From: Leptolyngbya sp. SIO4C1
GTDB lineage: Bacteria; Cyanobacteriota; Cyanobacteriia; Phormidesmidales; Phormidesmidaceae
DNA: 46,112 nucleotides
NCBI GenBank assembly: GCA_010671975.1
Contig: JAAHIA010000007.1
Span: 1 to 46,112, forward strand
Direction of reading: 5' to 3'
The position numbers and the translations under genes are program-made. Within the stretch, counting starts at the first letter, position 1; each line of letters starts with the position of its first letter. Below are positions 25,203 to 33,590 of this stretch, piece after piece. Below the pieces are notes generated by a model that did not search any database, had not been told where the DNA came from, and was given only the letters and a program-made list of their open reading frames with translations.

Positions 25203-25586
25203 TTATTTAAAGCCTGATATTGCCCCAATGCTTTGGAGATGTTCTAAACGATTTAGCACACTAAAAGAGCATTCCAGCTTTAGCGCTTCCATCAGTTTGC
25301 TAATGGTCGTAACCGTGTAAACCGTGCTTTTCTGAATGTCGCGTAGCAACCTGTAAAGCTCCTGCTGCCCCGCTGACATCTCTAAGGAGTAATCAATATC
25401 AACCCACAGATAGCTCACGCCTTCAATATTTCCAGCTTCATTGCTGCCGCAGAGGATGATTTTTTCTAACCGGCACTTCTCCTCCAGTTCTCTGATTTCC
25501 TCATCTCTCAACGCCTCTTCATGCACGCTGTCCCATTCGCTGTCAATGTCGAAGTTCTCTAGGCAATTGATACGTGAGATTTCCAT
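25203..25586 (-). CDS. Cassette 2, gene C: small winged-helix-like protein
   Basis: The start MEISRINCLENFDIDSEWDS at 25586 has GGAAAG seven bases upstream. It is the paralogue of 17676-18047: both share the middle GVSYLWVDIDYSLEMSAGQQ, the wing-like LYRLLRDIQKSTVYTVTTIS and the end LQSIGAISGFK. The preceding gene overlaps only the longer possible start. Function unknown. Confidence 0.65.
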   Translation of the reverse strand: MEISRINCLENFDIDSEWDSVHEEALRDEEIRELEEKCRLEKIILCGSNEAGNIEGVSYLWVDIDYSLEMSAGQQELYRLLRDIQKSTVYTVTTISKLMEALKLECSFSVLNRLEHLQSIGAISGFK

Positions 25587-25590
25587 AGCT

Positions 25591-26064
25591 CTACTTTCCT
25601 TCAATCATTCGTCTGACTTCTTCAGCGGCGGCTCTTTGAATGGCTCCTTCGTCCTTGTAAATATCATATCTCGGGCTGTCGTGGTCATCAGCCGCATCTT
25701 CATAATTGCGCCTTGTAGAATCCCTGTTCCAGTATTGTTCTGCTCCCTGCGCACTAGCCTCATTCCAGTCGTCCTGCTCATCGGCTTCACTAGCTTCATC
25801 CAACTCAAGCTCATCGATAATCCGATCAACCATATAGCGCAGCTCTTTAGGACTACGTGTGTTGATTTCTCGCTGCTGGGCAAGCAGACCTCTTACCTTG
25901 TCAATGTTTTCCTTCTTGATGCCTGCACGCTTCAGTTTTTTCTCAATTTCCTTAACCGCGCTCGTCGGAATCTCAATGACATCGTGGGTACTGCCAGCGT
26001 CTGAGATTTCAATCAGCGATTTATCCTCATCGTCTTTACCGAGGTTGAATAACCATCCGAACAT
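25591..26064 (-). CDS. Cassette 2, gene B: charged protein
   Basis: A 157-residue protein starting MFGWLFNLGKDDEDKSLIEI, with AGGAG upstream. Shared with 18095-18433: the short hydrophobic/aromatic start, SLIEIS, IPTSAVKEIEKKLKRAGI, and an acidic tail. It is longer than its cassette 1 relative by about 45 residues, mainly at the charged C-terminus. No known domain. Confidence 0.65.
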   Translation of the reverse strand: MFGWLFNLGKDDEDKSLIEISDAGSTHDVIEIPTSAVKEIEKKLKRAGIKKENIDKVRGLLAQQREINTRSPKELRYMVDRIIDELELDEASEADEQDDWNEASAQGAEQYWNRDSTRRNYEDAADDHDSPRYDIYKDEGAIQRAAAEEVRRMIEGK

Positions 26065-26108
26065 TGCCTATTCTCCTAAGTCGCCCTCGTAAACTATCGC
26101 AACACCTA

Positions 26109-26690
26109 TCAAGGCTCTACCTCATTGCCTCCCATGCGTCTTTGTCTTAGGGCATTTGTAGTTTGCAGCTCAGCCTGTAACTCTGCTTGATAAAGCATCA
26201 CCGCTCGCTGCTGACCTCGGGCTACGGCAGCTTTCAGATCCGCTTGCGATAGATTTCCCTCAGCGGCATTAACCTGGTCGATTAAACCTTCAAGGCTCTG
26301 GAGCTGCTGAGCGACGGCTAGCTCGATATCTGTGGTTTGCGTTTGACGCAGCGCTAGGACATTACCGACTTCCTCGGGCATTAACTCACCTTCAATCACC
26401 CCGGCACCGGCCCACTCCTGAGAGTAGCGAGATTTAGCATCGAGCACCCACTGCTTGCGATCGCGTTTCTCAACTTGAGCAAATTCATCAAACAACGTGC
26501 GGGCCAGCTCGGAATAACCCCGCTCATCCTTCAGTAGACCGGCGGGGGCGACCTGATTGATCCAATCAAACCAGCGCGTTCGCACAGTTGACTCAGCTAC
26601 ATTGTGCGTCTGTGCGATCTGCTGTGCGGAGTAGTGCACGGCTACGTGCGCTCGGATGTCCGCTAAGGTGCGCGGATCTGTACTATTCAT
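26109..26690 (-). CDS. Cassette 2, gene A: HTH protein with helical tail
   Basis: A 193-residue paralogue of 18452-19024. The N-terminal HTH (AQQIAQTHNVAESTVRTRWF) has diverged, while the C-terminal region (GVIEGELMPEEVGNVLALRQ, AVAQQLQSLEGLIDQVNAAE, DLKAAVARGQQRAVMLYQAE) is nearly identical. The sequence just before the start (CCCTTATC...GGATTCAA) is also shared with cassette 1. A diverged HTH with a conserved tail suggests a different DNA site but the same partner. Confidence 0.7.
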   Translation of the reverse strand: MNSTDPRTLADIRAHVAVHYSAQQIAQTHNVAESTVRTRWFDWINQVAPAGLLKDERGYSELARTLFDEFAQVEKRDRKQWVLDAKSRYSQEWAGAGVIEGELMPEEVGNVLALRQTQTTDIELAVAQQLQSLEGLIDQVNAAEGNLSQADLKAAVARGQQRAVMLYQAELQAELQTTNALRQRRMGGNEVEP

Positions 26691-26797
26691 AAGTTGAATC
26701 CTTGACTGATAAGGGTTTCAGCGTGTGAGCCCTATGCACGCCCGTTGTGCTCGAACCGTGCGAACAGATGTGCGGCTCACGCACAAATAGTACACCA

Positions 26798-27047
26798 TTA
26801 TCGATTAATCAATTACTCAGCTAACCGCTTAATCGATTAATCAGAATGTTATAATGCTTTCATAGCGATAGTTACAGCTCTCATTTTTATTTCTAAATTT
26901 TGATTAATCGGCAAATCGATTAATCGCTTAAGCAATTGAGTGAGCGCGCTTTGTATGGCTTGCCTGCTGTTAAATAGCTCTGCCAGAGCAGAGTCGCAGT
27001 CAATTCGCGACTACCTACCCATCTATTTCGATTAACTGCTTAATTGC
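26798..27047. promoter_or_regulatory. Partition-site-like iterons (TTAATCGATTAA family)
   Basis: An A/T-rich spacer with many copies of the half-sites CGATTAATC, GCTTAATCG and TTGATTAATCG, several forming the palindrome TTAATCGATTAA, plus a TATAAT box near 26850. It sits directly downstream of the ParA/small-protein pair, so it probably is the centromere-like site bound by the small partner. Confidence 0.65.
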
Positions 27048-27320
27048 TTAATCAGCTATCCATTTTTCTAGAAGCTCAGTTATCAGGTCGCTGAAATCTC
27101 CGCTATGCCTGACCAGCTTAATCTTGACCTCCTCATTCAAAGCCTTCGGAATGTAGGCCCCGACCTGAATGTAATTAGGATCTGATCGCTTACCTGTCTT
27201 CTTACGTTTTTTCGAAGATGATGCAGTAGATTCTGCTGCCTTTTTCAGGTCTGGCTGCTGTTCGTACGACTCAGCCAGATTACTGAACATATCAGCCACA
27301 TCCTTTTTAACCTTAGCCAT
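27048..27320 (-). CDS. parB: Small partition partner (ParB-like, RHH-type)
   Basis: A 90-residue protein with a basic, Ser/Lys-rich N-terminal half (STASSSKKRKKTGKRSDPN) and a C-terminal ribbon-helix-helix-like part (YIQVGAYIPKALNEEVKIKL, FSDLITELLEKWIAD). It overlaps the parA stop by 8 bp. Small RHH proteins serve as centromere-binding ParB equivalents in type Ib partition systems. The flanking TTAATCG-type repeats are its likely sites. Confidence 0.7.
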   Translation of the reverse strand: MAKVKKDVADMFSNLAESYEQQPDLKKAAESTASSSKKRKKTGKRSDPNYIQVGAYIPKALNEEVKIKLVRHSGDFSDLITELLEKWIAD

Positions 27321-27909
27321 AGGTTTCTAGCTCCTTCCCAAGCGCTTGATATTCACCCCAGGCGATGCGGCCAAACCGATCGCCAGACTCATAGACCGGC
27401 ACTCCCTGTAGAGCCGCCTTCTCATAGGCAGTCAATCGCCTGATTTGCTGCTTGACCACTGTAACGTTTAAGCGCTTAAGCGTTGCTCTAGCGGCATCAG
27501 CAGTTGCCTTTTTTCGACTATCTACCATTGTCAGCAGCACTGCATAATCGCTTAACTGATTAAGCATTTTGACGGTTCCTAGCAGTGCTTCAAGGGCTAA
27601 GGCATCCGGCGTTGTCGGCAGCAGCAGTAAGTCACAGCCCGAGGCGAGTTCTTCGAGCTGGTTATGGTCTGGATGAGCTTCGGTATCAATAATGATGTGG
27701 TCTTTCCCGCGAGACGCTTTAGCGGCACCCATTAAGTCACAAACGGCAAACGGTAGGTTTCCTCGCTTGCTCCAGTTCAAGCTAGAGCGGTTGGGGTCGC
27801 CATCCACTAGCAGCGTATCCGGCGACGATTGGGCGAAGTAGCAGGCCAAATGTACGGCTGTAGTCGTCTTTCCCACGCCTCCCTTGAACCCCGCAATAGT
27901 AATGATCAT
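27313..27909 (-). CDS. parA: ParA-family partition ATPase
   Basis: A 198-residue type Ib ParA without an N-terminal HTH. Deviant Walker A GFKGGVGKTTTAVH, Walker A' TLLVDGDPNRSSLNW, Walker B HIIIDTEAHPD, and PTTPDALALEALL. It drives plasmid segregation with the small downstream partner. The coding sequence itself carries copies of the CGCTTAA/TTAAGCG half-site around 27472-27485 and 27545-27565. More iterons lie upstream of the start. Confidence 0.92.
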   Translation of the reverse strand: MIITIAGFKGGVGKTTTAVHLACYFAQSSPDTLLVDGDPNRSSLNWSKRGNLPFAVCDLMGAAKASRGKDHIIIDTEAHPDHNQLEELASGCDLLLLPTTPDALALEALLGTVKMLNQLSDYAVLLTMVDSRKKATADAARATLKRLNVTVVKQQIRRLTAYEKAALQGVPVYESGDRFGRIAWGEYQALGKELETYG

Positions 27910-28026
27910 CTGCTTATTCGGTTGACTGGTTAAGCGGATGATTATCGATATAACCTAACCGCCTTGACTCCATGAGCATACTTGAATCTTGGTCGATTAT
28001 CTGGTTAATCGCTTAATCGATTGGGG
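27910..28026. promoter_or_regulatory. Upstream partition iterons / parA promoter region
   Basis: Half-sites such as CGATTATC, GGTTAATCGCTTAATCGATT and GGTTAAGCGG precede parA. They match those downstream of parB and may serve autoregulation. Confidence 0.55.
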
Positions 28027-28253
28027 TTGTGAACTTTTGCGATCGCGCACGCGCTGACTTGTCAGTTCGCATTTCCGATCTGCTCACCGAAAGCGGGCTC
28101 AGGCAATACTTAAGGAGCTTAGTCAGGGGTATAACTGACTGGCAGGCGTAAAAGGGTTTTCAGGAAGTTTTCGAGCTTCCCGGTATCTTCTCGATACTTC
28201 CTTGCTGTGAAGCTCATCAGCCGACTGCACTTACCACAAACGGAGATACCCCC

Positions 28254-28430
28254 ATGCAGCTCACCTATCGCGGCGCTCGCTACACCTCCCAGCCTCAATC
28301 CATTCAGACCGCAGCCAGCCAGGAAGAAGGCGTTTTCCTCGGCACTCGCTTCCAACTCTCAATTCCTCACGCGACTCCGGCTCACCGTTCACAGCAGCTC
28401 AAGTATCGCGGCGTGGTTTATACCGCCTAA
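28254..28430 (+). CDS. DUF4278-type small protein
   Basis: A 58-residue protein with GGAGA before the ATG. It has the paired DUF4278 motif: MQLTYRGARY at the start and QLKYRGVVYTA at the end, separated by a variable linker. This family is small and typical of cyanobacteria; function unknown. A good hairpin terminator follows. Confidence 0.8.
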   Translation: MQLTYRGARYTSQPQSIQTAASQEEGVFLGTRFQLSIPHATPAHRSQQLKYRGVVYTA

Positions 28431-28478
28431 GCAACGACATCTCCTCTCTCAACAGCACACACAGCAAAAACGTTACTT

Positions 28479-28507
28479 GCCCTCGGCTCAGGCTGAGGGC
28501 TTTTCTT
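28479..28507 (+). terminator. Terminator after DUF4278 gene
   Basis: GCCCTC-GGCTCAGGCT-GAGGGC stem followed by TTTTCTT. Confidence 0.75.
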
Positions 28508-28619
28508 ATGCAACCGTACAGCCTGTGTCTCAGAACACGCCTCAGCAGTGATCTAGCCTGCCGCCAATCTAATTCACCACTTATAGGATGAAATCATTCG
28601 AACTTAATATATGAAACCC

Positions 28620-28655
28620 GAAGCCCTAGCCAGTTCTGGTTGGGGCTTCTTATTG
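28620..28655 (+). terminator. Second terminator-like hairpin
   Basis: GAAGCCC-loop-GGGCTTC followed by TTATTGTTT. It may isolate the secreted repeat-protein gene downstream from readthrough. Confidence 0.6.
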
Positions 28656-28817
28656 TTTCGTCAGAGCAGATAGCTTGTGACACTCATCACTACTGTCACT
28701 CAGCTATTCTCAGAAACCCCTTAAGCAAGCTTCAGATAGCGGTCAGATGACTCTCAGGTGGCACCGGCATTCTTGTAATCAATGAAGCGAAACCACTGAT
28801 TTACAAGGAGCTACCTC

Positions 28818-29342
28818 ATGAAACGCCATTTCTTTACCGCCCTCGCACTGACCGTTGCTACTGTTGCGATCGCACCCACTACCAAGGCCGCTGAATTTGA
28901 ACCCAACATGACGCAGCAAAGCCGCTATGAAGTGCTTGATCGCGGTGGCTCGAAAGCTATCGAAGATATTCAAACAGCCCGCCTAGAGCATTTGGATAAC
29001 CAAACTAAAGCTGTTGAGGATATCCAGGCCGTTCGCCTCGAAGCCTTGGACAGCCGCAGCAAAGGTAACGTCCACACGCTGCGTCTTGAGCATTTGGACA
29101 ATCAATCCAAGGCCATCGAAGATATCCAAGCCGCTCGTTTGGAACACCTCGATAATCAGACCAAGGCGGTCGAGGACATTCAAGCGACTCGCCTAGAGCA
29201 TCTAAACAACCAGAGTAAAGCCGTTGAGAATATTCAATCAGCCCGGCTAGAACATTTAGACAACCAAACCAAGGCAGTCGAAGATATTCAAGCCACCCGA
29301 CTGGATGAGTTAGATAGCCGCAGCAAAGCCGCCGTTCAGTAA
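28818..29342 (+). CDS. Secreted tandem-repeat protein (17-residue helical repeats)
   Basis: A 174-residue protein with an N-terminal signal peptide (HFFTALALTVATVAIAPTTK, cleavage near A-A at about 25). Repeats of about 17 residues with the pattern AIEDIQxxRLEHLDNQTK follow, covering nearly the entire mature protein. The pattern predicts an extended helical or coiled-coil rod. Imperfect repeats (LEALDSRSKG, LDELDSRSKA) mark two special units. AAGGAG precedes the start. Probably periplasmic or extracellular; the repeat count could vary by recombination. Family not recognised. Confidence 0.7.
   Translation: MKRHFFTALALTVATVAIAPTTKAAEFEPNMTQQSRYEVLDRGGSKAIEDIQTARLEHLDNQTKAVEDIQAVRLEALDSRSKGNVHTLRLEHLDNQSKAIEDIQAARLEHLDNQTKAVEDIQATRLEHLNNQSKAVENIQSARLEHLDNQTKAVEDIQATRLDELDSRSKAAVQ
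28966..29335 (+). repeat. Tandem 51-bp-type repeats in secreted protein
   Basis: Imperfect tandem units of about 51 bp (one shorter, near 29062) encode the 17-residue helical units. Units carry synonymous differences, so they are not newly expanded. Confidence 0.7.
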
Positions 29343-29604
29343 TCAGCGAAACATCCTTCCTCACTGAGGTGAGTCTTAAATCCAATGCTGAGTCAGCACG
29401 ATTGACTCAGCATTGGGCTATCTAAAGTTTGGGGCAACGCTAAGCTTCTTGGTTCAGGCTTCATTCATCGGTGCCCTTTTCCCTACAATGCTTTTCTTTT
29501 GTCGCTGCTACAGACATTGGCTATAATCGAGCAGCAGAACTCCATGTGTGGCAAATGATCAGCGCTATTTTGCTCTGATCTCCTAAAACCAAAGGAGTTA
29601 ACAC

Positions 29605-29754
29605 ATGGTCAAAACCATACAACAGATAGCGCCCATACTCATGTTGCTATCCTTCCTTAGTGGAGGTATCGCTTACAAGAACGGGCAGACAGAGTTAGTG
29701 CTTTGGCTGTCTGGTCAACCACATGAGTCCCAACTTCCCGCATTAGATAAATAA
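29605..29754 (+). CDS. Small hydrophobic protein
   Basis: A 49-residue frame starting MVKTIQQIAPILMLLSFLSG, with AAAGGAG seven bases upstream, a strong ribosome binding site. One hydrophobic helix and a short polar tail suggest a single-pass membrane or secreted peptide. No family recognised. Confidence 0.55.
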   Translation: MVKTIQQIAPILMLLSFLSGGIAYKNGQTELVLWLSGQPHESQLPALDK

Positions 29755-29796
29755 GTCGGGAGGCCACACGTGGAGTGCTGCACTTAACGCCTCTTC

Positions 29797-30336
29797 CTAA
29801 AGCATTGAGATCGCATCCTCGATCTGCTCAGGCTTTACTTCCAAATATCGACGCAGTACATCTAAACTGCGATGGCCGGATATCTCCTGCACCACTCGCA
29901 AAGGCACACCGGCATCGCTAAGCCTAGTCAAAGCTGTGCGGCGAAAGCTATGAGTGCTGAAGCCAGTGAAGCCTAGCCGATCGCACGCTAGCCTAAGCGC
30001 CTTATCCGCAGCCTGACGAGTAATCGGTTGACCTTTGCGACCCGCGAAGAGGTAGCCAGCTACTGGCAAACTAGCCTCTCTCAAAACAGTCCTGAGCTTA
30101 GGATGCATAGCCACCTCACGGGTTTCTGCTTCGCCCTTGGTTGTGCGCTTACGAAAAACCACGACATCATTCACCAGGTCTTCTGCCCGCAGCTGACGAG
30201 CCTCACTGATGCGGCAGCCGGTGTATCGGCAGATAGAAAATAGCGCTCGCATGTTTGGAGCCAGCTCGGCCATGACTGCTTCGAGCTGATCAGCAGTCCA
30301 AATTTCAGCCTGACCGTTGCGATCGCTCTTAGGCAT
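29797..30336 (-). CDS. Minimal tyrosine recombinase (catalytic domain only)
   Basis: A 179-residue tyrosine recombinase with catalytic features: Arg in RYTGCRISEARQL, Lys-bearing KRTTKGEAETREV, HSFRR, GHRS, and Tyr in VLRRYLEVKP. The N-terminal core-binding domain of standard integrases is absent, so it is a short form as found on plasmids, where it may resolve multimers. The start MPKSDRNGQAEIWT appears natural. Confidence 0.85.
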   Translation of the reverse strand: MPKSDRNGQAEIWTADQLEAVMAELAPNMRALFSICRYTGCRISEARQLRAEDLVNDVVVFRKRTTKGEAETREVAMHPKLRTVLREASLPVAGYLFAGRKGQPITRQAADKALRLACDRLGFTGFSTHSFRRTALTRLSDAGVPLRVVQEISGHRSLDVLRRYLEVKPEQIEDAISML

Positions 30337-30523
30337 CTAGATAATCGTCTTTTTGTACTCTGTCCATGCAAGTTGCTCTTTTCGAGCGAAGAGCAACTTA
30401 AGAATAACCAATTTTCAAGGCATTGCTCAAATCAGCCAAAAATTGGGCTTTATTATTGAGAAATGAGCCTCATTATTGCAACTGTCACAATCGCTAGACC
30501 GCAGTGCAAATCGGTGCTAGCCC

Positions 30524-30540
30524 GGTTAACGAAATTAACC
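30524..30540. promoter_or_regulatory. Operator-like GGTTAA/TTAACC repeat
   Basis: Perfect 6-bp arms, GGTTAA and TTAACC, spaced 5 bp, with further TTAACC copies at about 30593-30600, just upstream of the small RHH gene. Confidence 0.45.
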
Positions 30541-30609
30541 AACTTTGGGCATAACGAAAGAGCAAAGCCCTGAGCTGGCATCCGTTATCCTGATTAACCT
30601 GGTTTACAA

Positions 30610-30822
30610 ATGAAGCAACCCTTAGTGGCTGGTCGTGTTCCCGCCTCCTGGCTGAAGCAGCTGGAGCAGATTCAGCAGGAAACTGGCAAGAATCAGAGTG
30701 AACTCGTTCGTGAGGCTATCGGCCAATATCTGGGTAAAACTGATCCAGAATCCATAGCATCGATGGCGCGACGACTGAGGAAGCTAGAGCAGCAATACAA
30801 GAAATTGGCGCAGTTAGTGTAA
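30610..30822 (+). CDS. Ribbon-helix-helix protein
   Basis: A 70-residue protein: VAGRVPASWLKQLEQIQQET then GKNQSELVREAIGQYLGKTD, a CopG/Arc-type RHH, and a short coiled-coil tail. It is likely autoregulated by the GGTTAA repeats upstream and may be an antitoxin-like or plasmid regulator. Confidence 0.75.
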   Translation: MKQPLVAGRVPASWLKQLEQIQQETGKNQSELVREAIGQYLGKTDPESIASMARRLRKLEQQYKKLAQLV

Positions 30823-30857
30823 GGGGTAGTGTAATTACTGAGGGCTCACTGTCGCTC

Positions 30858-31391
30858 TCAAACCGCAATCGGCGGTGCTTGCTCGGCTACCTGCAGCACC
30901 CCCTTAGCCATATCCTGCGCCGCTATCTTCGCTAGCGCTTGCCAGTCGTCTGCGGTAAATAAAGTTGAGAATAGGGCAACAACTTGCGATCGCAGTGCCC
31001 TTTCTGCCATTGGCAAATGCTGATCGTCCTCCGCCACTAGCGCATCCAGCCATGCCTCCTGCTCTAGCGTTAGCTGCTTTAGATGTCGCCGCACCACTCG
31101 TCGTGCTTCAGTGTAAACCGCCTCAAAACTCAGACCCAGCCCCCAAGACTCTAGCCACTGGCATAGCTCTGGCATCAAGATCGACTGTATCCGCATCTGC
31201 CGCCGCATGGTTCTAATGGCTTCTGGCGACACTGATTTCAGAGCCTCAACATAGGGCCGCATCCTCGGACCAGCTTCGATCCAGCCATCATCTTCAGGAT
31301 CATCGATTTCATTGAGCCACTCGTCACCAACACACAGGTCCATCAGGTTACCTGTCTTAGCCAATTGCTCAGCAAGCTTTTGATCATCCAT
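30858..31391 (-). CDS. Hypothetical acidic protein, paralogue 1
   Basis: A 177-residue protein of unknown family, helical and acidic. It shares most of its length with 34451-34984: the start (LAEQLAKTGNLMDL), WGLGLSFEAVYTEA, LTLEQEAWLDALVAEDDQHL, and KIAAQDMAKGVL. Two copies in one replicon suggest segment duplication. No motif indicates a reaction. Confidence 0.65.
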   Translation of the reverse strand: MDDQKLAEQLAKTGNLMDLCVGDEWLNEIDDPEDDGWIEAGPRMRPYVEALKSVSPEAIRTMRRQMRIQSILMPELCQWLESWGLGLSFEAVYTEARRVVRRHLKQLTLEQEAWLDALVAEDDQHLPMAERALRSQVVALFSTLFTADDWQALAKIAAQDMAKGVLQVAEQAPPIAV

Positions 31392-31418
31392 CGGCCAATG
31401 CCCTTATAAGTAAGTGAC

Positions 31419-32009
31419 TCACGGCTGAATAGCCCCGTACTCGAAGTATACCAAGCCATCTTTTTCTGGATCGGGACCGTAGTCGGGCATGTTCAGTCTA
31501 TGGTAGAACCTTTCAACAGCAGGTAACGAATGTAGCCCAATTCGACCACGATAGCCCAGTTCACCACTACGCTGACGGGCAAACAGCAACAGTAGACGAC
31601 CTATGCCTTTTATCCAAGGGGGTTGCTCTATATCAGCCCGATTCCACGGTGCTGAGGCAATCGCCTCGACATACACCAGCGGCCACCGCTGCGGCAGCTG
31701 CGAACGATGCCATTGGGTTTCGATAAAAATGAGCCCTTGGCTAAGACTATCCACATCTAGGGAGTAGGCTTCATAGCGCTCCTGCTGCTGAGACTGGTTC
31801 AGCTTGTAGTCCCATATCCATCCGGCATCAGGCTGATTGGCCACTCTGAGAATCGGCTTCCAAATGTCTTCGACATCCTCGAAGTGGCGCTGCTCCATCG
31901 GCACAATGAGCCCTTCTACGATCTGCCCACCACTGGTGATTAGCTGAATAGCTCTGACCATGACAACAAGCGAAGGCAAGACCCAGACAGAATCCAACTC
32001 AATCATCAT
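31419..32009 (-). CDS. GNAT-like acetyltransferase-type protein
   Basis: A 196-residue protein. The C-terminal part GIGRLLLLFARQRSGELGYR followed by GRIGLHSLPAVERFYHRLNM resembles the GNAT acetyl-CoA-binding and final helix region; an EAIASAPWN strand precedes it. The N-terminal part is less clear. The fold is reasonably supported but the substrate is unknown. Confidence 0.6.
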   Translation of the reverse strand: MMIELDSVWVLPSLVVMVRAIQLITSGGQIVEGLIVPMEQRHFEDVEDIWKPILRVANQPDAGWIWDYKLNQSQQQERYEAYSLDVDSLSQGLIFIETQWHRSQLPQRWPLVYVEAIASAPWNRADIEQPPWIKGIGRLLLLFARQRSGELGYRGRIGLHSLPAVERFYHRLNMPDYGPDPEKDGLVYFEYGAIQP

Positions 32010-32064
32010 AGGGCATTTGTATTACCGAAATGAGACAGAGGAGAATTAGATGGAGAGCCCCAAG

Positions 32065-32670
32065 TTATCTTGTCGCTGAGTCTGTAATCTGCTCTAATTC
32101 TTGTTGAGTTTGGGCTTGAGCGATCTGCCTTTCAGACGCTTTGGCTACGATCTCTTCAGTCCGTTGCCAGATCCTGAGCATCGTCACCGTATCGCTCTGA
32201 CCAGTTCGATAAGCAGACTCCATCACCGCCTGCTGAAGCTGCTGCGTTTCTAGCTGAGACGCCAACAGCGCCAGCTCTCTGTCTAAACGCTCATACGCCA
32301 GCACCAGCGCTACCACTTCACGGGCCAGCGCCTCGGCCACCGCCTCTCGCCGACGCACTAGGTCAGCTGCCTGAATTTCTAAATCTGCGATCGCAATCCT
32401 ATCGCGCTGCACATCGCCACCGCCCAGCACATTCTGCACCAGACGCAGCGGGTCTAGCGTAATGTAGTTCGTCCAGCGCCGCGCCTCGGCATAGTCGATG
32501 CGTTCCTGCATCAGCGCCAGACGCTGCTCAATCGCCTCAATCTCTGATGAATTCTGAATCGCCAGCTCGGTCAATGTCGTCAGGCATACCGTCGAGCTGT
32601 CTAGACATGGCAGCATCAGAGCCCTCACCGGCGCGGATAAGCAAAGTAACCTCAGCAGACAAAGTGCCAT
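32065..32670 (-). CDS. TolC-like outer-membrane efflux-type protein, short
   Basis: I chose the start at 32670 because MALCLLRLLCLSAPVRA reads as a signal peptide; the longest frame starts at 32751. The mature part (CLTTLTELAIQNSSEIEAIE, RRWTNYITLDPLRLVQNVLG, RDRIAIADLEIQAADLVRRR) looks like the helical periplasmic half of cyanobacterial TolC-related proteins. With about 200 residues it lacks the repeated second half and the barrel strands of a full TolC. The start overlaps the HlyD-like gene by more than 130 bp in another frame. Confidence 0.6.
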   Translation of the reverse strand: MALCLLRLLCLSAPVRALMLPCLDSSTVCLTTLTELAIQNSSEIEAIEQRLALMQERIDYAEARRWTNYITLDPLRLVQNVLGGGDVQRDRIAIADLEIQAADLVRRREAVAEALAREVVALVLAYERLDRELALLASQLETQQLQQAVMESAYRTGQSDTVTMLRIWQRTEEIVAKASERQIAQAQTQQELEQITDSATR

Positions 32671-33514
32671 CAGCACTTTGCCCCAGCCATTTAACCCGCC
32701 GCACTCGACCCGCATAGGGCGCACGCACAACCGCCAACGTTGCCATTGCATTCTCTACCTCATCCAGCCTCAGCTGCGTCTGAGCTACCTGATATTCGCG
32801 ATCGCGCAGGCGCTGCTCATACTCTGCCCACTGCCGCTGATACGCTAGCGCCGCCTGGTTCGCTCGTTCGACTCGTTCTGCCACAGCTAGGGTGTGCTGA
32901 TAGTTGCGATAAGCCGTTTCACCTTGAGCGTTACCCAGGCGGCCAGTGGCGAGCTGGTAGTCACGGACGGTAGCAGTGTGGGCCTGCTGCAATTCGCTGA
33001 GCTGGGCCTGCTCATGCTCTAGGACGAGTGGGTCGAGATTGGGGAGCGATTTTAGATACTCAATTTCCTGCTGCTTTTGCTGTAGGGTGCGCTCGGCCTG
33101 CTCGACTGTGACTTTGGCCCGTTCGATAGCGGCCTCTTCTTCTAGATAGTTGGATGGTGGCAGCACTGCAATAGGCGGCACCTGCCCTGGCGACTGTGGG
33201 GGTGAGATATTGGCTGACTGCAATCGAGCCAGGGTGAGCTGTAGCTGTTGCTTCTGAGTTTCGAGGCGTTGACGTTCTCGGCCTCGGTCGGCAATCAGGT
33301 CACCGGCGGCGATGCGATCTCCTTCTTTGACTTTGAGGTCTTCGGGGTCGGCAACTGAGACACTGATAGTGAGGCGGCTGGGGGATTCTGCCGAAGAGGT
33401 TCCCTGCTGACGCTGTTCTAGAGGCGTAACAAAGCTAGGCTGCTGGGCGATTGCTACGCCACCCACAGCCACTAGCGCTAATCCGTAAAGAAGTAAAGCT
33501 CTGAGATGCATCAC
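32537..33514 (-). CDS. HlyD-family membrane-fusion-like protein
   Basis: A 325-residue protein with an N-terminal signal or anchor (ALLLYGLALVAVGGVAIAQ), a lipoyl-like half (DLKVKEGDRIAAGDLIADRG), a long coiled coil (about 85-250, Gln/Glu/Leu rich), and a second half-lipoyl (VVRAPYAGRVRRVKWLG). This is the layout of periplasmic adaptor proteins linking an inner-membrane pump to TolC. No ABC or RND pump gene is nearby, so it may serve a chromosomal partner. Confidence 0.75.
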   Translation of the reverse strand: MMHLRALLLYGLALVAVGGVAIAQQPSFVTPLEQRQQGTSSAESPSRLTISVSVADPEDLKVKEGDRIAAGDLIADRGRERQRLETQKQQLQLTLARLQSANISPPQSPGQVPPIAVLPPSNYLEEEAAIERAKVTVEQAERTLQQKQQEIEYLKSLPNLDPLVLEHEQAQLSELQQAHTATVRDYQLATGRLGNAQGETAYRNYQHTLAVAERVERANQAALAYQRQWAEYEQRLRDREYQVAQTQLRLDEVENAMATLAVVRAPYAGRVRRVKWLGQSADGTLSAEVTLLIRAGEGSDAAMSRQLDGMPDDIDRAGDSEFIRD

Positions 33515-33590
33515 ATCTTTTCAGAAATCAAAGGAGCATCCCCATAATTCCCAAGACGTTTTGGTACCGCAGAACTAAGCTGCGAAACTT

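Noticed and set aside
26798..28026. Possible CRISPR-like array
   Set aside because: The repeats are short, palindromic and irregularly spaced, with no unique spacers of constant length; partition sites explain them better.
28207..28551. 114-residue plus-strand frame over the DUF4278 gene
   Set aside because: It is an out-of-frame shadow of the DUF4278 gene at 28254-28430, which has a proper start signal and both family motifs.
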